Assembly: GCA_964555935.1 (NCBI GenBank)
Contig: CAZKUN010000362.1
Location: 1-7,154 of the forward strand
Source: CAZKUN01 sp964555935
GTDB lineage: Bacteria > Armatimonadota > Zipacnadia > Zipacnadales > VGFC01
Reading direction: 5' to 3'
Length of the DNA: 7,154 nucleotides
This document shows, piece after piece, positions 1 through 6,083 of this stretch. The notes under the pieces were generated by a model that was not told the DNA's origin, searched no databases, and saw nothing but the letters and a program-made list of their open reading frames with translations. Each line of letters starts with the position of its first letter. The stretch's first letter is position 1. The position numbers and the translations under genes were made by a program.

Positions 1-172
1 GGCCGACTGGCTGCGCCGCCGGCGCCGGTTCCGAATACTCCGGCGGATCGACTACAGTTTCCCCCGTCTGGCCGACTGGCTGCGCCGCCGGCGCCGGTTC
101 CGAATACTCCGGCGGATCGACTACGGTTTCCTCCGCCTGGCCGACTGGCTGCGCCACCGGCGCCCGTTCCGA
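1..172. repeat. 69-bp in-frame tandem repeat, about 2.5 copies
   Basis: Copies lie at 1-69 and 70-138, and a third copy matches over 139-172 before diverging. The two full copies differ at only three of 69 bases, including a synonymous site. The third, partial copy differs at two of 34. The period is a multiple of three, so the array encodes 23-residue repeats in the minus-strand lipoprotein. The left edge of the window cuts the array, so the true copy number is unknown. Confidence 0.93.
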
Positions 173-271
173 CTGTGTGTCGGCCACTACACCCTTCGTG
201 CTCCTCGCGCACCCGCCAGCCGCCAATGGACCTACGGCGAGGATGAGCCCGGCCACTCGCGAGTAACTCAT
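1..271 (-). CDS. Repeat-containing small lipoprotein, partial (C-terminus beyond left edge)
   Basis: This reading frame starts at an ATG whose first base is 271 and stays open to the window edge, giving at least 90 residues. The first 21 residues look like a lipoprotein signal: a short basic start (MSYSRVAG), a hydrophobic stretch and LAAGGC with Cys21 as the lipidation site. The box is a little unusual, with Gly-Gly before the Cys. After about 20 linker residues the protein becomes a tandem array of a 23-residue unit containing ETVVDPPEYSEPAPAAQPVG, rich in Pro, Glu and Ala and probably disordered. Two full units and one half unit are visible. A purine-rich stretch (AAGGGGG, about 9 nt before the ATG) can serve as ribosome binding site. 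I do not recognise a family; a cell-envelope spacer or surface lipoprotein is inference. It lies downstream of the threonine aldolase on the same strand, beyond that gene's likely terminator. Confidence 0.68.
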   Translation of the reverse strand, partial: MSYSRVAGLILAVGPLAAGGCARSTKGVVADTQSERAPVAQPVGQAEETVVDPPEYSEPAPAAQPVGQTGETVVDPPEYSEPAPAAQPVG

Positions 272-303
272 GTCCCCCACCCCCTTCCCTACCCAGCACT
301 TCG

Positions 304-320
304 GGCCGGCAAGGCCGGCC
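304..320. repeat. GC-rich inverted repeat (7-bp stem, 3-nt loop)
   Basis: GGCCGGC and GCCGGCC flank a 3-nt loop, giving a compact hairpin in either strand between the threonine aldolase and the downstream lipoprotein gene. No T-run follows it on either strand, so I do not call it a terminator. It would fold in the 5' leader of the lipoprotein mRNA if transcription starts upstream of it. Confidence 0.45.
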
Positions 321-336
321 TCCTGCAGAGACATGC

Positions 337-365
337 AAAGAGGCCGCAGGCAAGCCCGCAGCCTC
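337..365 (-). terminator. Probable intrinsic terminator of threonine aldolase
   Basis: In minus-strand RNA, bases 365 to 340 fold as GAGGCUGCGGGC against GCCUGCGGCCUC around a very tight turn, with two G-U pairs and otherwise Watson-Crick pairs. UUU follows directly. In plus-strand RNA the same two positions become C-A mismatches, so the hairpin is strand-biased toward the aldolase transcript. It begins 24 bp after the aldolase stop codon. The U-run is short, so termination may be partial and allow some read-through into the lipoprotein gene. Confidence 0.6.
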
Positions 366-389
366 TCATGAACTCACCGACGAGACATC

Positions 390-1418
390 CTACCCCAGCA
401 ACTCGCCAAACGCGTCCGCCACCGTCTGCGCGTCCTCGGCGCTGACGTCGTTGTGCGTCACGATGCGGAAGTTCTGCCCACCTCGTCCATCCACCAGGAT
501 GTCGCGCTCTTTCATCCACGCGACCACGTGGTCGCCTTCGGCGGCATCCGCCGAGATCGAGAACCGGATGATGTTCGTCTGGATTGCGTTAAGGTCGACC
601 GATACCCCATTGAGTGTCGCGAGCTTCTCAGCGATCACGCGCGCGTTGGCGTGATCCTCACCGAGCCTCGGCAGGATGGTGTCCAGCGCGACGTGACAGG
701 CCGCCGCCAGAACCCCTGCTTGCCGCATGCCTCCACCGACCAGTTTGCGCGCGCGACGGCATTGGTGGATGAACTCGCTCGTGCCGCAAACCATCGATCC
801 CACCGGCGCGGCCAGTCCTTTCGAGAAGCAGAACTGAATCGAGTCGACGTGCTCGACCATCACGCTCGCATCGACCCCCAGGTGCGTAGCCGCGTTGAAG
901 ATCCGAGCGCCGTCAATGTGGAGCTTCATCCCGTTCGCGCGGGCGACGTCGGCGATAGCCTTCGTCTGTTCGGGAGTCGTGACCGTCCCGCTCGACAGGT
1001 TGTGCGTGTTCTCCAAGCAGACGAGGCTGGTCCGGGCGCGATGCACGTCATCGGGGGCAATCGCGTCGCGGATCTCATTCGGATCCAGCGCGCCATACGG
1101 GCGCCCTTGAAGCTTGTTCAACGCAACGCCCGACAGCACGGCATACCCGGCCGCCTCGTACAGTCCAATGTGCGCGCCAGCCTCGATGATAACCTCGTCA
1201 CCCGGTTGCGTGTGCGCGTAAACGGCGATCAGATTGCCCATCGTGCCCGAGGCGACGTACAGTCCCGCCTCCATGCCCATCATCCCGGCGCACCGCTCCT
1301 CCAGGCTGTTGATGGTCGGGTCCTCGCGCAGGACGTCGTCCCCCACCTCCGCCTTGGCCATCGCCTCGCGCATCGCGGGTGTCGGGCGTGTCGATGTGTC
1401 GGACCTCAGGTCAATCAT
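390..1418 (-). CDS. ltaE: Low-specificity L-threonine aldolase
   Basis: A PLP-dependent fold-type I enzyme of the threonine aldolase (beta-eliminating lyase) family, cytoplasmic. It is expected to cleave L-threonine or L-allo-threonine to glycine and acetaldehyde, and possibly other beta-hydroxy amino acids. The 342-residue length is normal for the family. Visible hallmarks are the N-terminal IDLRSDT (residues 2-8), the SGTMGN phosphate-binding stretch (57-62), ENTHN (136-140), HIDGAR with the PLP-ring Asp169 (167-172), FSKGLAAPVGS with Lys200 as the Schiff-base lysine (198-208), and RKLVGGGMRQAG (224-235). The ATG is supported by GGAGG seven bases upstream and by the family-typical start at the RSDT motif. 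It is transcribed divergently from the lipoprotein/barrel pair and ends at a likely terminator. Stereospecificity (L versus L-allo) cannot be read from the sequence. Confidence 0.95.
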   Translation of the reverse strand: MIDLRSDTSTRPTPAMREAMAKAEVGDDVLREDPTINSLEERCAGMMGMEAGLYVASGTMGNLIAVYAHTQPGDEVIIEAGAHIGLYEAAGYAVLSGVALNKLQGRPYGALDPNEIRDAIAPDDVHRARTSLVCLENTHNLSSGTVTTPEQTKAIADVARANGMKLHIDGARIFNAATHLGVDASVMVEHVDSIQFCFSKGLAAPVGSMVCGTSEFIHQCRRARKLVGGGMRQAGVLAAACHVALDTILPRLGEDHANARVIAEKLATLNGVSVDLNAIQTNIIRFSISADAAEGDHVVAWMKERDILVDGRGGQNFRIVTHNDVSAEDAQTVADAFGELLG

Positions 1419-1584
1419 CAGGGCGCCTCCGGGCGCTGTCTCTGTCGGCTGCCAACGCGCCGTCGTTTCCCTATGGCCGACCCGGTCTCCTGCGCGGGAG
1501 GCAGAGCATCTTCAGAAGGTGATCGCCCCCGCGCCACCGAAGATGACAGCCGAAGTGCGACCAATCCAAAGCAATGCTGTCTCA

Positions 1585-1596
1585 GGTCTTAAGACC
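1585..1596. promoter_or_regulatory. Perfect 12-bp palindrome, possible operator
   Basis: GGTCTTAAGACC is a perfect palindrome in the divergent intergenic region, 11 bases before the Shine-Dalgarno of the lipoprotein gene. It could bind a dimeric regulator of the plus-strand pair, of the aldolase, or of both. I could not identify convincing -35/-10 boxes around it, and a second copy was not seen, so the regulatory role is inference. Confidence 0.3.
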
Positions 1597-1607
1597 ACCC
1601 ATTCAGC

Positions 1608-1613
1608 AGGAGG
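1608..1613 (+). promoter_or_regulatory. Shine-Dalgarno that fixes the lipoprotein start at 1621
   Basis: AGGAGG sits seven bases before the ATG at 1621. The frame is open much further upstream (to 1234), but that part is antisense to the aldolase. The strong site together with the signal peptide right after 1621 sets the true start. Confidence 0.85.
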
Positions 1614-1620
1614 ATCGACC

Positions 1621-2442
1621 ATGCACCTGAAGCACCCTTCGATACGCGTCTGTCTGATCATCGCAACAGTAGCCGCAATCCCCATGCTAGCCGGATGTGG
1701 CGGCGGAGCTACCGGCGGCGGAGGCGGTGGAGGCGGCGGCCTGCCCCCGGTGGCGGTCACCGTGTTGGCGACCATCGCGGCGCACCACGCCGGCGCGGTC
1801 GACGGCGTTGCCGTGGCGAACACGATCGACAGCATCATCGTGACCGCAGCCGGTGGCGACACGCTCGCCATCACAGGCGCGACGGCTCGCATCGAGCGCG
1901 CTGATGGCACGCAGGCGGCCGTGACGCTGGGGATAAACGCAGCCCGCACGCAGATAACCCTAGGCCAGGCCCTGTGCACGCCGTCCGCTACAAAGGCGAA
2001 CAAGCTCGTGATCCTCGGCCCGGTCAGCGTGACCGACAGCGCGACCAATGAGACAACCATCCTCGGCAGGCTGGAATTCTGGTTCGAGTGCCTCGCCGAC
2101 GGCACCGTGGNNNNNNNNNNGAAGGGCTCGAAGGTGCTGGATGTTGGCTGCGGCCCCGCCACCATCACGGTCGATATCCCCGTTCGGGGCGCGGCAGCCA
2201 ACCAGAGAATCGTCATGACAGGCCTGGATGGCGGCGCCATGGTGAAGGCCGTGATCGTAGACAACATCGGCGGCCGAAACGAGAGCGCCGTTGCCGCGGC
2301 GAACAGCAGCGGCAACGCTACCATCACCGACGGCCAGGGAGCGGTCACCGCCGCCTCGCTGTCGGGCAACAACAGCCGCGTCCAGCTCATGTTCGGTCAG
2401 ACGGACACGACGCCCGCCAACGGCGTGCCGGACATCTTCTAG
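1621..2442 (+). CDS. Poly-glycine-linked lipoprotein of unknown function
   Basis: The product is 273 residues as assembled, of which four (164-167) are unknown because of the N run. Residues 1-26 are a clear lipoprotein signal peptide ending in LAGC, with Cys26 as the lipidation site. A glycine linker follows: GGG, Ala-Thr, then nine consecutive glycines (32-40), a typical flexible tether after lipidated Cys. The rest is rich in Thr, Val, Ala and Ile in alternating patterns (for example SIIVTAAGGDTLAITG and TITVDIPVRG), suggesting a secreted all-beta domain, with cysteines at 119, 157 and 177. I do not recognise the family. The next gene, a beta-barrel-like protein, starts 12 bp after the stop, so the two are probably co-transcribed and may act together in the envelope. 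The frame continues across the N run only if the gap is really ten bases or a length congruent with it, so the central region is uncertain. Confidence 0.8.
   Translation: MHLKHPSIRVCLIIATVAAIPMLAGCGGGATGGGGGGGGGLPPVAVTVLATIAAHHAGAVDGVAVANTIDSIIVTAAGGDTLAITGATARIERADGTQAAVTLGINAARTQITLGQALCTPSATKANKLVILGPVSVTDSATNETTILGRLEFWFECLADGTVXXXXKGSKVLDVGCGPATITVDIPVRGAAANQRIVMTGLDGGAMVKAVIVDNIGGRNESAVAAANSSGNATITDGQGAVTAASLSGNNSRVQLMFGQTDTTPANGVPDIF
2111..2120. other. Assembly gap (10 N) inside the lipoprotein gene
   Basis: Ten consecutive N interrupt the coding sequence. With ten bases the frame stays open on both sides through to the stop at 2442, and the amino-acid style is similar on both sides. 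A fixed-size scaffold gap of unknown true length remains possible. Confidence 0.99.
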
Positions 2443-2446
2443 GGGG
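2441..2446 (+). promoter_or_regulatory. Shine-Dalgarno overlapping upstream stop codon
   Basis: AGGGGG overlaps the TAG stop of the lipoprotein gene and lies eight bases before the ATG at 2455. This close packing supports translational coupling within a two-gene operon. Confidence 0.6.
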
Positions 2447-2454
2447 CCAATAAC

Positions 2455-3351
2455 ATGACCCGCCAACAAACAACCACCATAGCAACCGTGCTCGTCGCCG
2501 GCCTGGTGCTAGGCAACGTGTCGGCCCAAATGCCGTACGGCAACACGGCCACGGGCGAAGTCACTGACGTCCCGCGCGTCTCTACGCCCTCCGCGCACCT
2601 TCAGGAGCACAAGACCGCGTCCGTTGTCTACGCCTACCGTGGCGCGGATTACAAGGGCCGCGACATGGAGACGACGCAGTACGGCTTCACCTACGGCATC
2701 ACCGACAAACTCGAATTTGGGGTCGACCAACACAAGATGGCGATCAACGGCCGCACGGCGGGGAACGAGTTTGATGCCGACGGAACCGGGTTCCAGCTCA
2801 GGTACGCCACGGAACTGCTGAACACCGACTCCGCCGTCTACTTGGAGTTCCGGAAGGCTGACGGTCGCGTCATCCAAACGGGGGCCCGGCGCATTCCTCC
2901 GGACGCGGAGACATGGACGCTTGGCGCCGTCTGCACGGAGCCCTTCGGCAAGAATGACCGCAACCGACTCCACATCCGCGTCTCGGCATCACGCAGCGAG
3001 GTCGGGAATCAGAACGCCATGACGTGGATCCTCGGTGGCGGCGTCGATCACGACCTATCGAAGGACTGGACGGCCCAGGCCGACGTCACCGCGTTCAAGG
3101 AGACCGGCGATATCTCCAGCTTCGAGTTCGCCCTATCCGGGGGCGTCCACTACGACAGCGGCAGCGGATTCTTCGCCGATGTCAACGGGACGCTTCTGCC
3201 CTCGGGCACTCCGCTGGCCGGCAACCCGCTCGCCGATGGCAGCGTGTTCATCCTCGATCCGGTCTTCCGCGCGGAGCCCATCGTTCGCGACTTCCAGGAC
3301 GACGCCCTCGGCTTCTACACGGTCCGCGTCGGCTATACCAAAGAACTGTAG
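2455..3351 (+). CDS. Predicted outer-membrane beta-barrel-like protein, family unknown
   Basis: The product is 298 residues with a Sec signal peptide: TRQQ at the N-terminus, a hydrophobic core (about 9-20) and a likely signal peptidase I cleavage after VSA at residue 24. The mature part has many short alternating polar/hydrophobic stretches separated by Gly/Asp/Asn turns, such as TQYGFTYGITDKLEFGVDQ (74-92), WTLGAV, TWILGGGVDH and FEFALSGGVHYDSG. It ends in FYTVRVGYTKEL, an aromatic-rich final strand. This pattern fits a barrel of roughly 10-14 strands in the outer membrane, although the last residue is Leu rather than the more usual Phe. It follows the lipoprotein gene by 12 bp and is followed by a strong terminator, so the pair forms a compact operon. 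A porin-like, transport or anchoring role is inference; no family motif was recognised. Confidence 0.8.
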   Translation: MTRQQTTTIATVLVAGLVLGNVSAQMPYGNTATGEVTDVPRVSTPSAHLQEHKTASVVYAYRGADYKGRDMETTQYGFTYGITDKLEFGVDQHKMAINGRTAGNEFDADGTGFQLRYATELLNTDSAVYLEFRKADGRVIQTGARRIPPDAETWTLGAVCTEPFGKNDRNRLHIRVSASRSEVGNQNAMTWILGGGVDHDLSKDWTAQADVTAFKETGDISSFEFALSGGVHYDSGSGFFADVNGTLLPSGTPLAGNPLADGSVFILDPVFRAEPIVRDFQDDALGFYTVRVGYTKEL

Positions 3352-3378
3352 CCCGCATGCTCGCGCCCAATAACGAAG

Positions 3379-3414
3379 AAGGCCCTCCACGACAGCGTGG
3401 AGGGCCTTTCTGTT
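3379..3414. terminator. Strong bidirectional intrinsic terminator between convergent genes
   Basis: GGCCCTCCACG (3381-3391) pairs perfectly with CGTGGAGGGCC (3396-3406) around an ACAG loop, extended by AA/TT at the base. On the plus strand TTTCTGTT follows, terminating the lipoprotein/barrel operon. On the minus strand the tail reads TTCTTCGTTATT, so it can also end the convergent thioredoxin-fold gene whose stop lies at 3437. Confidence 0.92.
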
Positions 3415-3436
3415 CACCATCCAACGGGCGTGTTGG

Positions 3437-4327
3437 CTAGCCTTCGCCGCCTTCATCGCCGCCCGTGTCTCCGAGCATGTCGTTCACGCGTCCGACGAGT
3501 TCCGCCGCGCGATCCTTGAACGAGCCGGCCTTGTTGCTCGCCGCGACAGCCTTCCACTCATCGCGCGCTTCCTCGAGCTTGTCCAGATTCGCGTAGCAGA
3601 TACCCAGAGCAAACCGCCCCTCCCAGCAGCGACCGTGCTTCGGGTACGTCTCCGTCGCGCCTGAGAAGATCTCAATCGCTTCCTCAAACTGGCGGTCAGT
3701 GAGAAGCGCGACGCCATAGTCGAACGCGGTCTCGGGCTGGCTCTTCTTGGCGACCATCTCGATGCATTCGTACGCCGGCGTCAGCAGCGCGATGGCCTCC
3801 TTCGTATGCCCTGCTTCCAGGTAGAGGTGCCCCGCCTTGGAGGCCGCGTTGTAGTCCTGCGGATCGGCCTCGAACTCAGCCGCGAGTTGCTTGGCTTCCT
3901 CAAGCTGCACGGCGCCTATGTTCGCCTTCTTCATCTCCCCGATGAACGCGTCGGGTGGCGCGAACCCGCCAATCTCATACACGACGTCACCCGCGGCGTT
4001 GATGAACAGAATCCGCGGGTAAGAGCCATTGTCGTACTTCTCATCCGTGTCGACCTTCTCAGGGTCGACCTGCACGCACTCGAATGCGCTCGATTCCTCG
4101 ATGACGTGCGCGTCCGGCCATGTCTGCTTCTCCAGTTCGTGGCACCAGTGGCACCACTCTGTGTGCAGGCTCAGCATGACGAGCTTGTCCGACTCTTCCG
4201 CGGCCTCAAGCGCCGCCTCAAGCGATTCGTGCCATGCAATAGCTGCGTCCTGTCCGGGGACAGCGGCGGATATCAGCGTCAGCACGACGGCTGACGCCAT
4301 AAAGCTCCATACTAGGATTCGGGTCAC
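3437..4327 (-). CDS. Exported thioredoxin-fold protein with TPR-like C-terminus
   Basis: From the GTG at 4327 the product is 296 residues. Residues 1-26 form a signal peptide or N-terminal anchor (one Arg, then a hydrophobic run, then a possible cleavage near PGQDA), placing the protein in the periplasm. Residues about 30-140 are a thioredoxin-like domain: LVMLSLHTEWCHWCHELEK carries the redox pair Cys59 and Cys62 in WCHWC, and SYPRILFIN (102-110) supplies the cis-proline, Pro104. Residues about 155-265 are helical pairs resembling TPR repeats, with GHLYLEAGHTKEAIALL and YGVALLTDRQFEEAIEIF. The tail is Gly/Asp/Glu-rich. A thiol-disulfide role, with the TPR part as docking surface, is inferred. 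The frame is open to 4993, but that extension is antisense to the next gene. AAGGAG lies 12 bases before the GTG, a long spacing; the ATG at 4300 is an alternative start but leaves the signal peptide without its basic residue. Confidence 0.85.
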   Translation of the reverse strand: MTRILVWSFMASAVVLTLISAAVPGQDAAIAWHESLEAALEAAEESDKLVMLSLHTEWCHWCHELEKQTWPDAHVIEESSAFECVQVDPEKVDTDEKYDNGSYPRILFINAAGDVVYEIGGFAPPDAFIGEMKKANIGAVQLEEAKQLAAEFEADPQDYNAASKAGHLYLEAGHTKEAIALLTPAYECIEMVAKKSQPETAFDYGVALLTDRQFEEAIEIFSGATETYPKHGRCWEGRFALGICYANLDKLEEARDEWKAVAASNKAGSFKDRAAELVGRVNDMLGDTGGDEGGEG

Positions 4328-4372
4328 GGTAGGCGTGGTCTCCTTCAGAGGTGCGTGCGCGATGCTTGCTCC

Positions 4373-4401
4373 ATTACCTACGTTGAACGTTCGCCCAACA
4401 A
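4373..4401 (-). promoter_or_regulatory. Weak candidate promoter for the thioredoxin-fold gene
   Basis: Read on the minus strand, TTGTTG (4401-4396) and GGTAAT (4378-4373) are separated by 17 bases, a partial match to sigma-70 boxes (7 of 12 positions). An 11-bp odd palindrome, ACGTTGAACGT (4380-4390), lies in the spacer where a repressor could sit. Both matches are of a quality that arises by chance, so this is only a suggestion. Confidence 0.2.
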
Positions 4402-4493
4402 TCGAAGTGCCCCGCTCGCGGCGCGCGCCTGTCGCTGCTCGCCAAATCCCTGTGAACCAGCGACGCGTTCGCGCTGTCATATAGACTGAGGCA

Positions 4494-4499
4494 AAGGAG
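4494..4499 (+). promoter_or_regulatory. Shine-Dalgarno that fixes a GTG start at 4508
   Basis: AAGGAG lies eight bases before the GTG at 4508, and a signal peptide follows at once. No in-frame ATG near this point fits better. Confidence 0.85.
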
Positions 4500-4507
4500 A
4501 GGGTAAA

Positions 4508-6010
4508 GTGAAGCGCATCGCGTCGGTGGTGGGAATCGCTCTGCTGGCCATTTCCTGCGCCGCTCAGGATCACGCTCAGATCGACATTCCTGAGCCTGGA
4601 GCGACCGAGGCGTGGGACATCGCGGTCAGCACGCTCCTGACGTCCTCGACCGCCGACCTCACCTTCGAGACGCTCCACCTCACGACCCGTGCCCTCGACT
4701 ATGCCGGATACCACGATGAGGCCGAAGCGCGCCTCCGAGTGCTCTGGGACACGCCCGTGCCACCCCAACTCGCCCGGTGGGCTCAGTCTGATGATGGCGA
4801 GTGGCAAAGCGATGACGCCCGCTCGCAGGGGCTGGCCTTGGTCGCTCTCTCCCAGCACTACCTGATTACCGGCGACGACGAGTGGCTCCGCCGCGCGTAT
4901 CCAAGCATCCAGCGCGGCGCCGCCTGGATACGTAAGACGCTGGAGCTCAATGACGGCCTGTTCCCGAAAAGCGGCAGGCGGAAACGGCCTCACCCCAGCG
5001 ACGCATCGAACCTGTGGGGTCGTCGAGGCCTGGAAGGGGCGGCTGAACTGGCGTCCGCCCTCGGGGAGGACTCCGACGCTTCTGAGATGCTCGAAAGCGT
5101 GCAGTGGATCCTCCTATCACGCCACAGCCTGCCGTGGGCCCTATACGACCCGGGAACAGGGGACTTGCGCAACCCGTCGCGTGACCCGAGTCCAGCTAAG
5201 ACATTGCCCTTGGACCACTGGGCGTACGATGCGGGTCAAGAACTCATCGAGAATGGCGTCGTCGCAGACTTCCTACAACCGGACCATTGGCGGGGCGGCG
5301 TCAAGACCCGCTACGAATTCGCGATTACGGCATCCAGAATCGCGTTGGAGTGGCCCGGCCTCCCGGACGCAGTAGCCGCCGACAAGTCCGGCGAAGGACA
5401 GACGCCGGTCGGCGCCACCGCCATCAAGCTGGTGCGTGAGTTCCTGCCCGAGTCATTCGACCTCATGGCGCAGATGGGCAATCTCGCCTCCGACGTCGAC
5501 GAACTCGACGACCGCGTGGCGCAGTTGGAGGGCAAAGACTACGTGCCCCGCAGAATCACCCGCCTGCGCGCATCCATCGTTGAGGCGAACGACGGGTTCT
5601 CCGTAACGCAGGCGGCGAAGTTCATCATCGACATGAGAGATATCCTCGTCCGCGACGACGACGATTGTCTCACCCTCTTCCCTATCTCACCTCATGTCTG
5701 GATCCGCGCCGGAGGCGAGATCAGGTTCTCTCAGCTCCCGACGAGGCATGGGCCCGTCAGTTGCACCGCGCGCATGACTCCCGAACGCCTTGCGTCGGGG
5801 ACGCTACGCGTCTCGTTGGCACCCGCGCCGGCGTCCAGAACGGTCCGCATCCGCCAGCCCTACTTCGCGGGCTCGCGCCGCACCGGCGTAGACGTTGAGG
5901 GTGGACCATTCAAACGCGTATCCACCGACAAGCACTTCGTCACGGTGACCCCCGCTCAGCAGGAAGTGACCGTCACAATCCACTACGGCCCGGCGCCCCC
6001 ACGCAACTGA
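4508..6010 (+). CDS. Secreted (alpha/alpha)6 six-hairpin glycosidase-like protein
   Basis: The product is 500 residues starting at GTG. Residues 1-17 are a signal peptide ending in LLAISC, which fits a loose lipobox with Cys17, so it may be lipid-anchored; ordinary secretion is the alternative. Residues about 35-315 look like an (alpha/alpha)6 barrel of the six-hairpin glycosidase type. The segment DGEWQSDDARSQGLALVAL (96-114), the TGDDEWLRRAYPSIQRGAAWI stretch (121-141), the NDGLFP loop (148-153) and LDHWAYDAGQELIENG (236-250) are typical of that fold. A helical segment with heptad-like spacing (about 316-357) is followed by a C-terminal beta domain (about 388-495) opening with LTLFPISPHVWIRAGGEI, as seen in many such enzymes. 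A role in polysaccharide or glycoconjugate breakdown is inferred from the fold. I cannot assign a GH family, a substrate or catalytic acids, and a non-catalytic relative is possible. It is transcribed divergently from the thioredoxin-fold gene, and the polyprenyl synthase gene follows after 73 bp. Confidence 0.8.
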   Translation: MKRIASVVGIALLAISCAAQDHAQIDIPEPGATEAWDIAVSTLLTSSTADLTFETLHLTTRALDYAGYHDEAEARLRVLWDTPVPPQLARWAQSDDGEWQSDDARSQGLALVALSQHYLITGDDEWLRRAYPSIQRGAAWIRKTLELNDGLFPKSGRRKRPHPSDASNLWGRRGLEGAAELASALGEDSDASEMLESVQWILLSRHSLPWALYDPGTGDLRNPSRDPSPAKTLPLDHWAYDAGQELIENGVVADFLQPDHWRGGVKTRYEFAITASRIALEWPGLPDAVAADKSGEGQTPVGATAIKLVREFLPESFDLMAQMGNLASDVDELDDRVAQLEGKDYVPRRITRLRASIVEANDGFSVTQAAKFIIDMRDILVRDDDDCLTLFPISPHVWIRAGGEIRFSQLPTRHGPVSCTARMTPERLASGTLRVSLAPAPASRTVRIRQPYFAGSRRTGVDVEGGPFKRVSTDKHFVTVTPAQQEVTVTIHYGPAPPRN

Positions 6011-6083
6011 ACCAAGGTCCATTTCCTTTCCCCGACGAACCCCACTCCTCAGCCGTCTAACATCGAATCAGGAACCGTGCCAA

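Noticed and set aside
1..138. CRISPR-like interpretation of the repeats at the left edge
   Set aside because: The copies are directly adjacent with no unique spacers and keep a reading frame, so they are a coding tandem repeat.
453..1592. Long plus-strand open frame (379 codons) across the aldolase gene
   Set aside because: It is antisense to a clearly recognised threonine aldolase, has Arg/His/Val-rich low-quality composition and no family motifs; long shadow frames are common in GC-rich DNA.
1234..1620. N-terminal extension of the lipoprotein frame upstream of 1621
   Set aside because: It overlaps the aldolase in antisense, and the strong Shine-Dalgarno plus signal peptide mark 1621 as the start.
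2134..2163. VLDVGCGP stretch just after the N gap, resembling motif I of SAM-dependent methyltransferases
   Set aside because: The following residues (ATITVDIPVRGAAANQ) do not continue as a methyltransferase, the reading frame ends in an exported beta-rich protein, and no other SAM-binding motif is present. A mis-join at the gap was considered but is not needed to explain it.
1512..2390. Minus-strand open frame across the lipoprotein gene
   Set aside because: It contains a poly-proline run that is only the complement of the poly-glycine codons, and it has no ribosome binding site or recognisable domain.
4478..4487. TATAGACT as a -10 box for the glycosidase-like gene
   Set aside because: No acceptable -35 box lies at 16-18 bp, and the resulting transcription start would fall on the Shine-Dalgarno.
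4328..4993. N-terminal extension of the thioredoxin-fold frame to an ATG at 4993
   Set aside because: The extension runs antisense through the divergently transcribed glycosidase-like gene, and the signal peptide begins only at the GTG at 4327.
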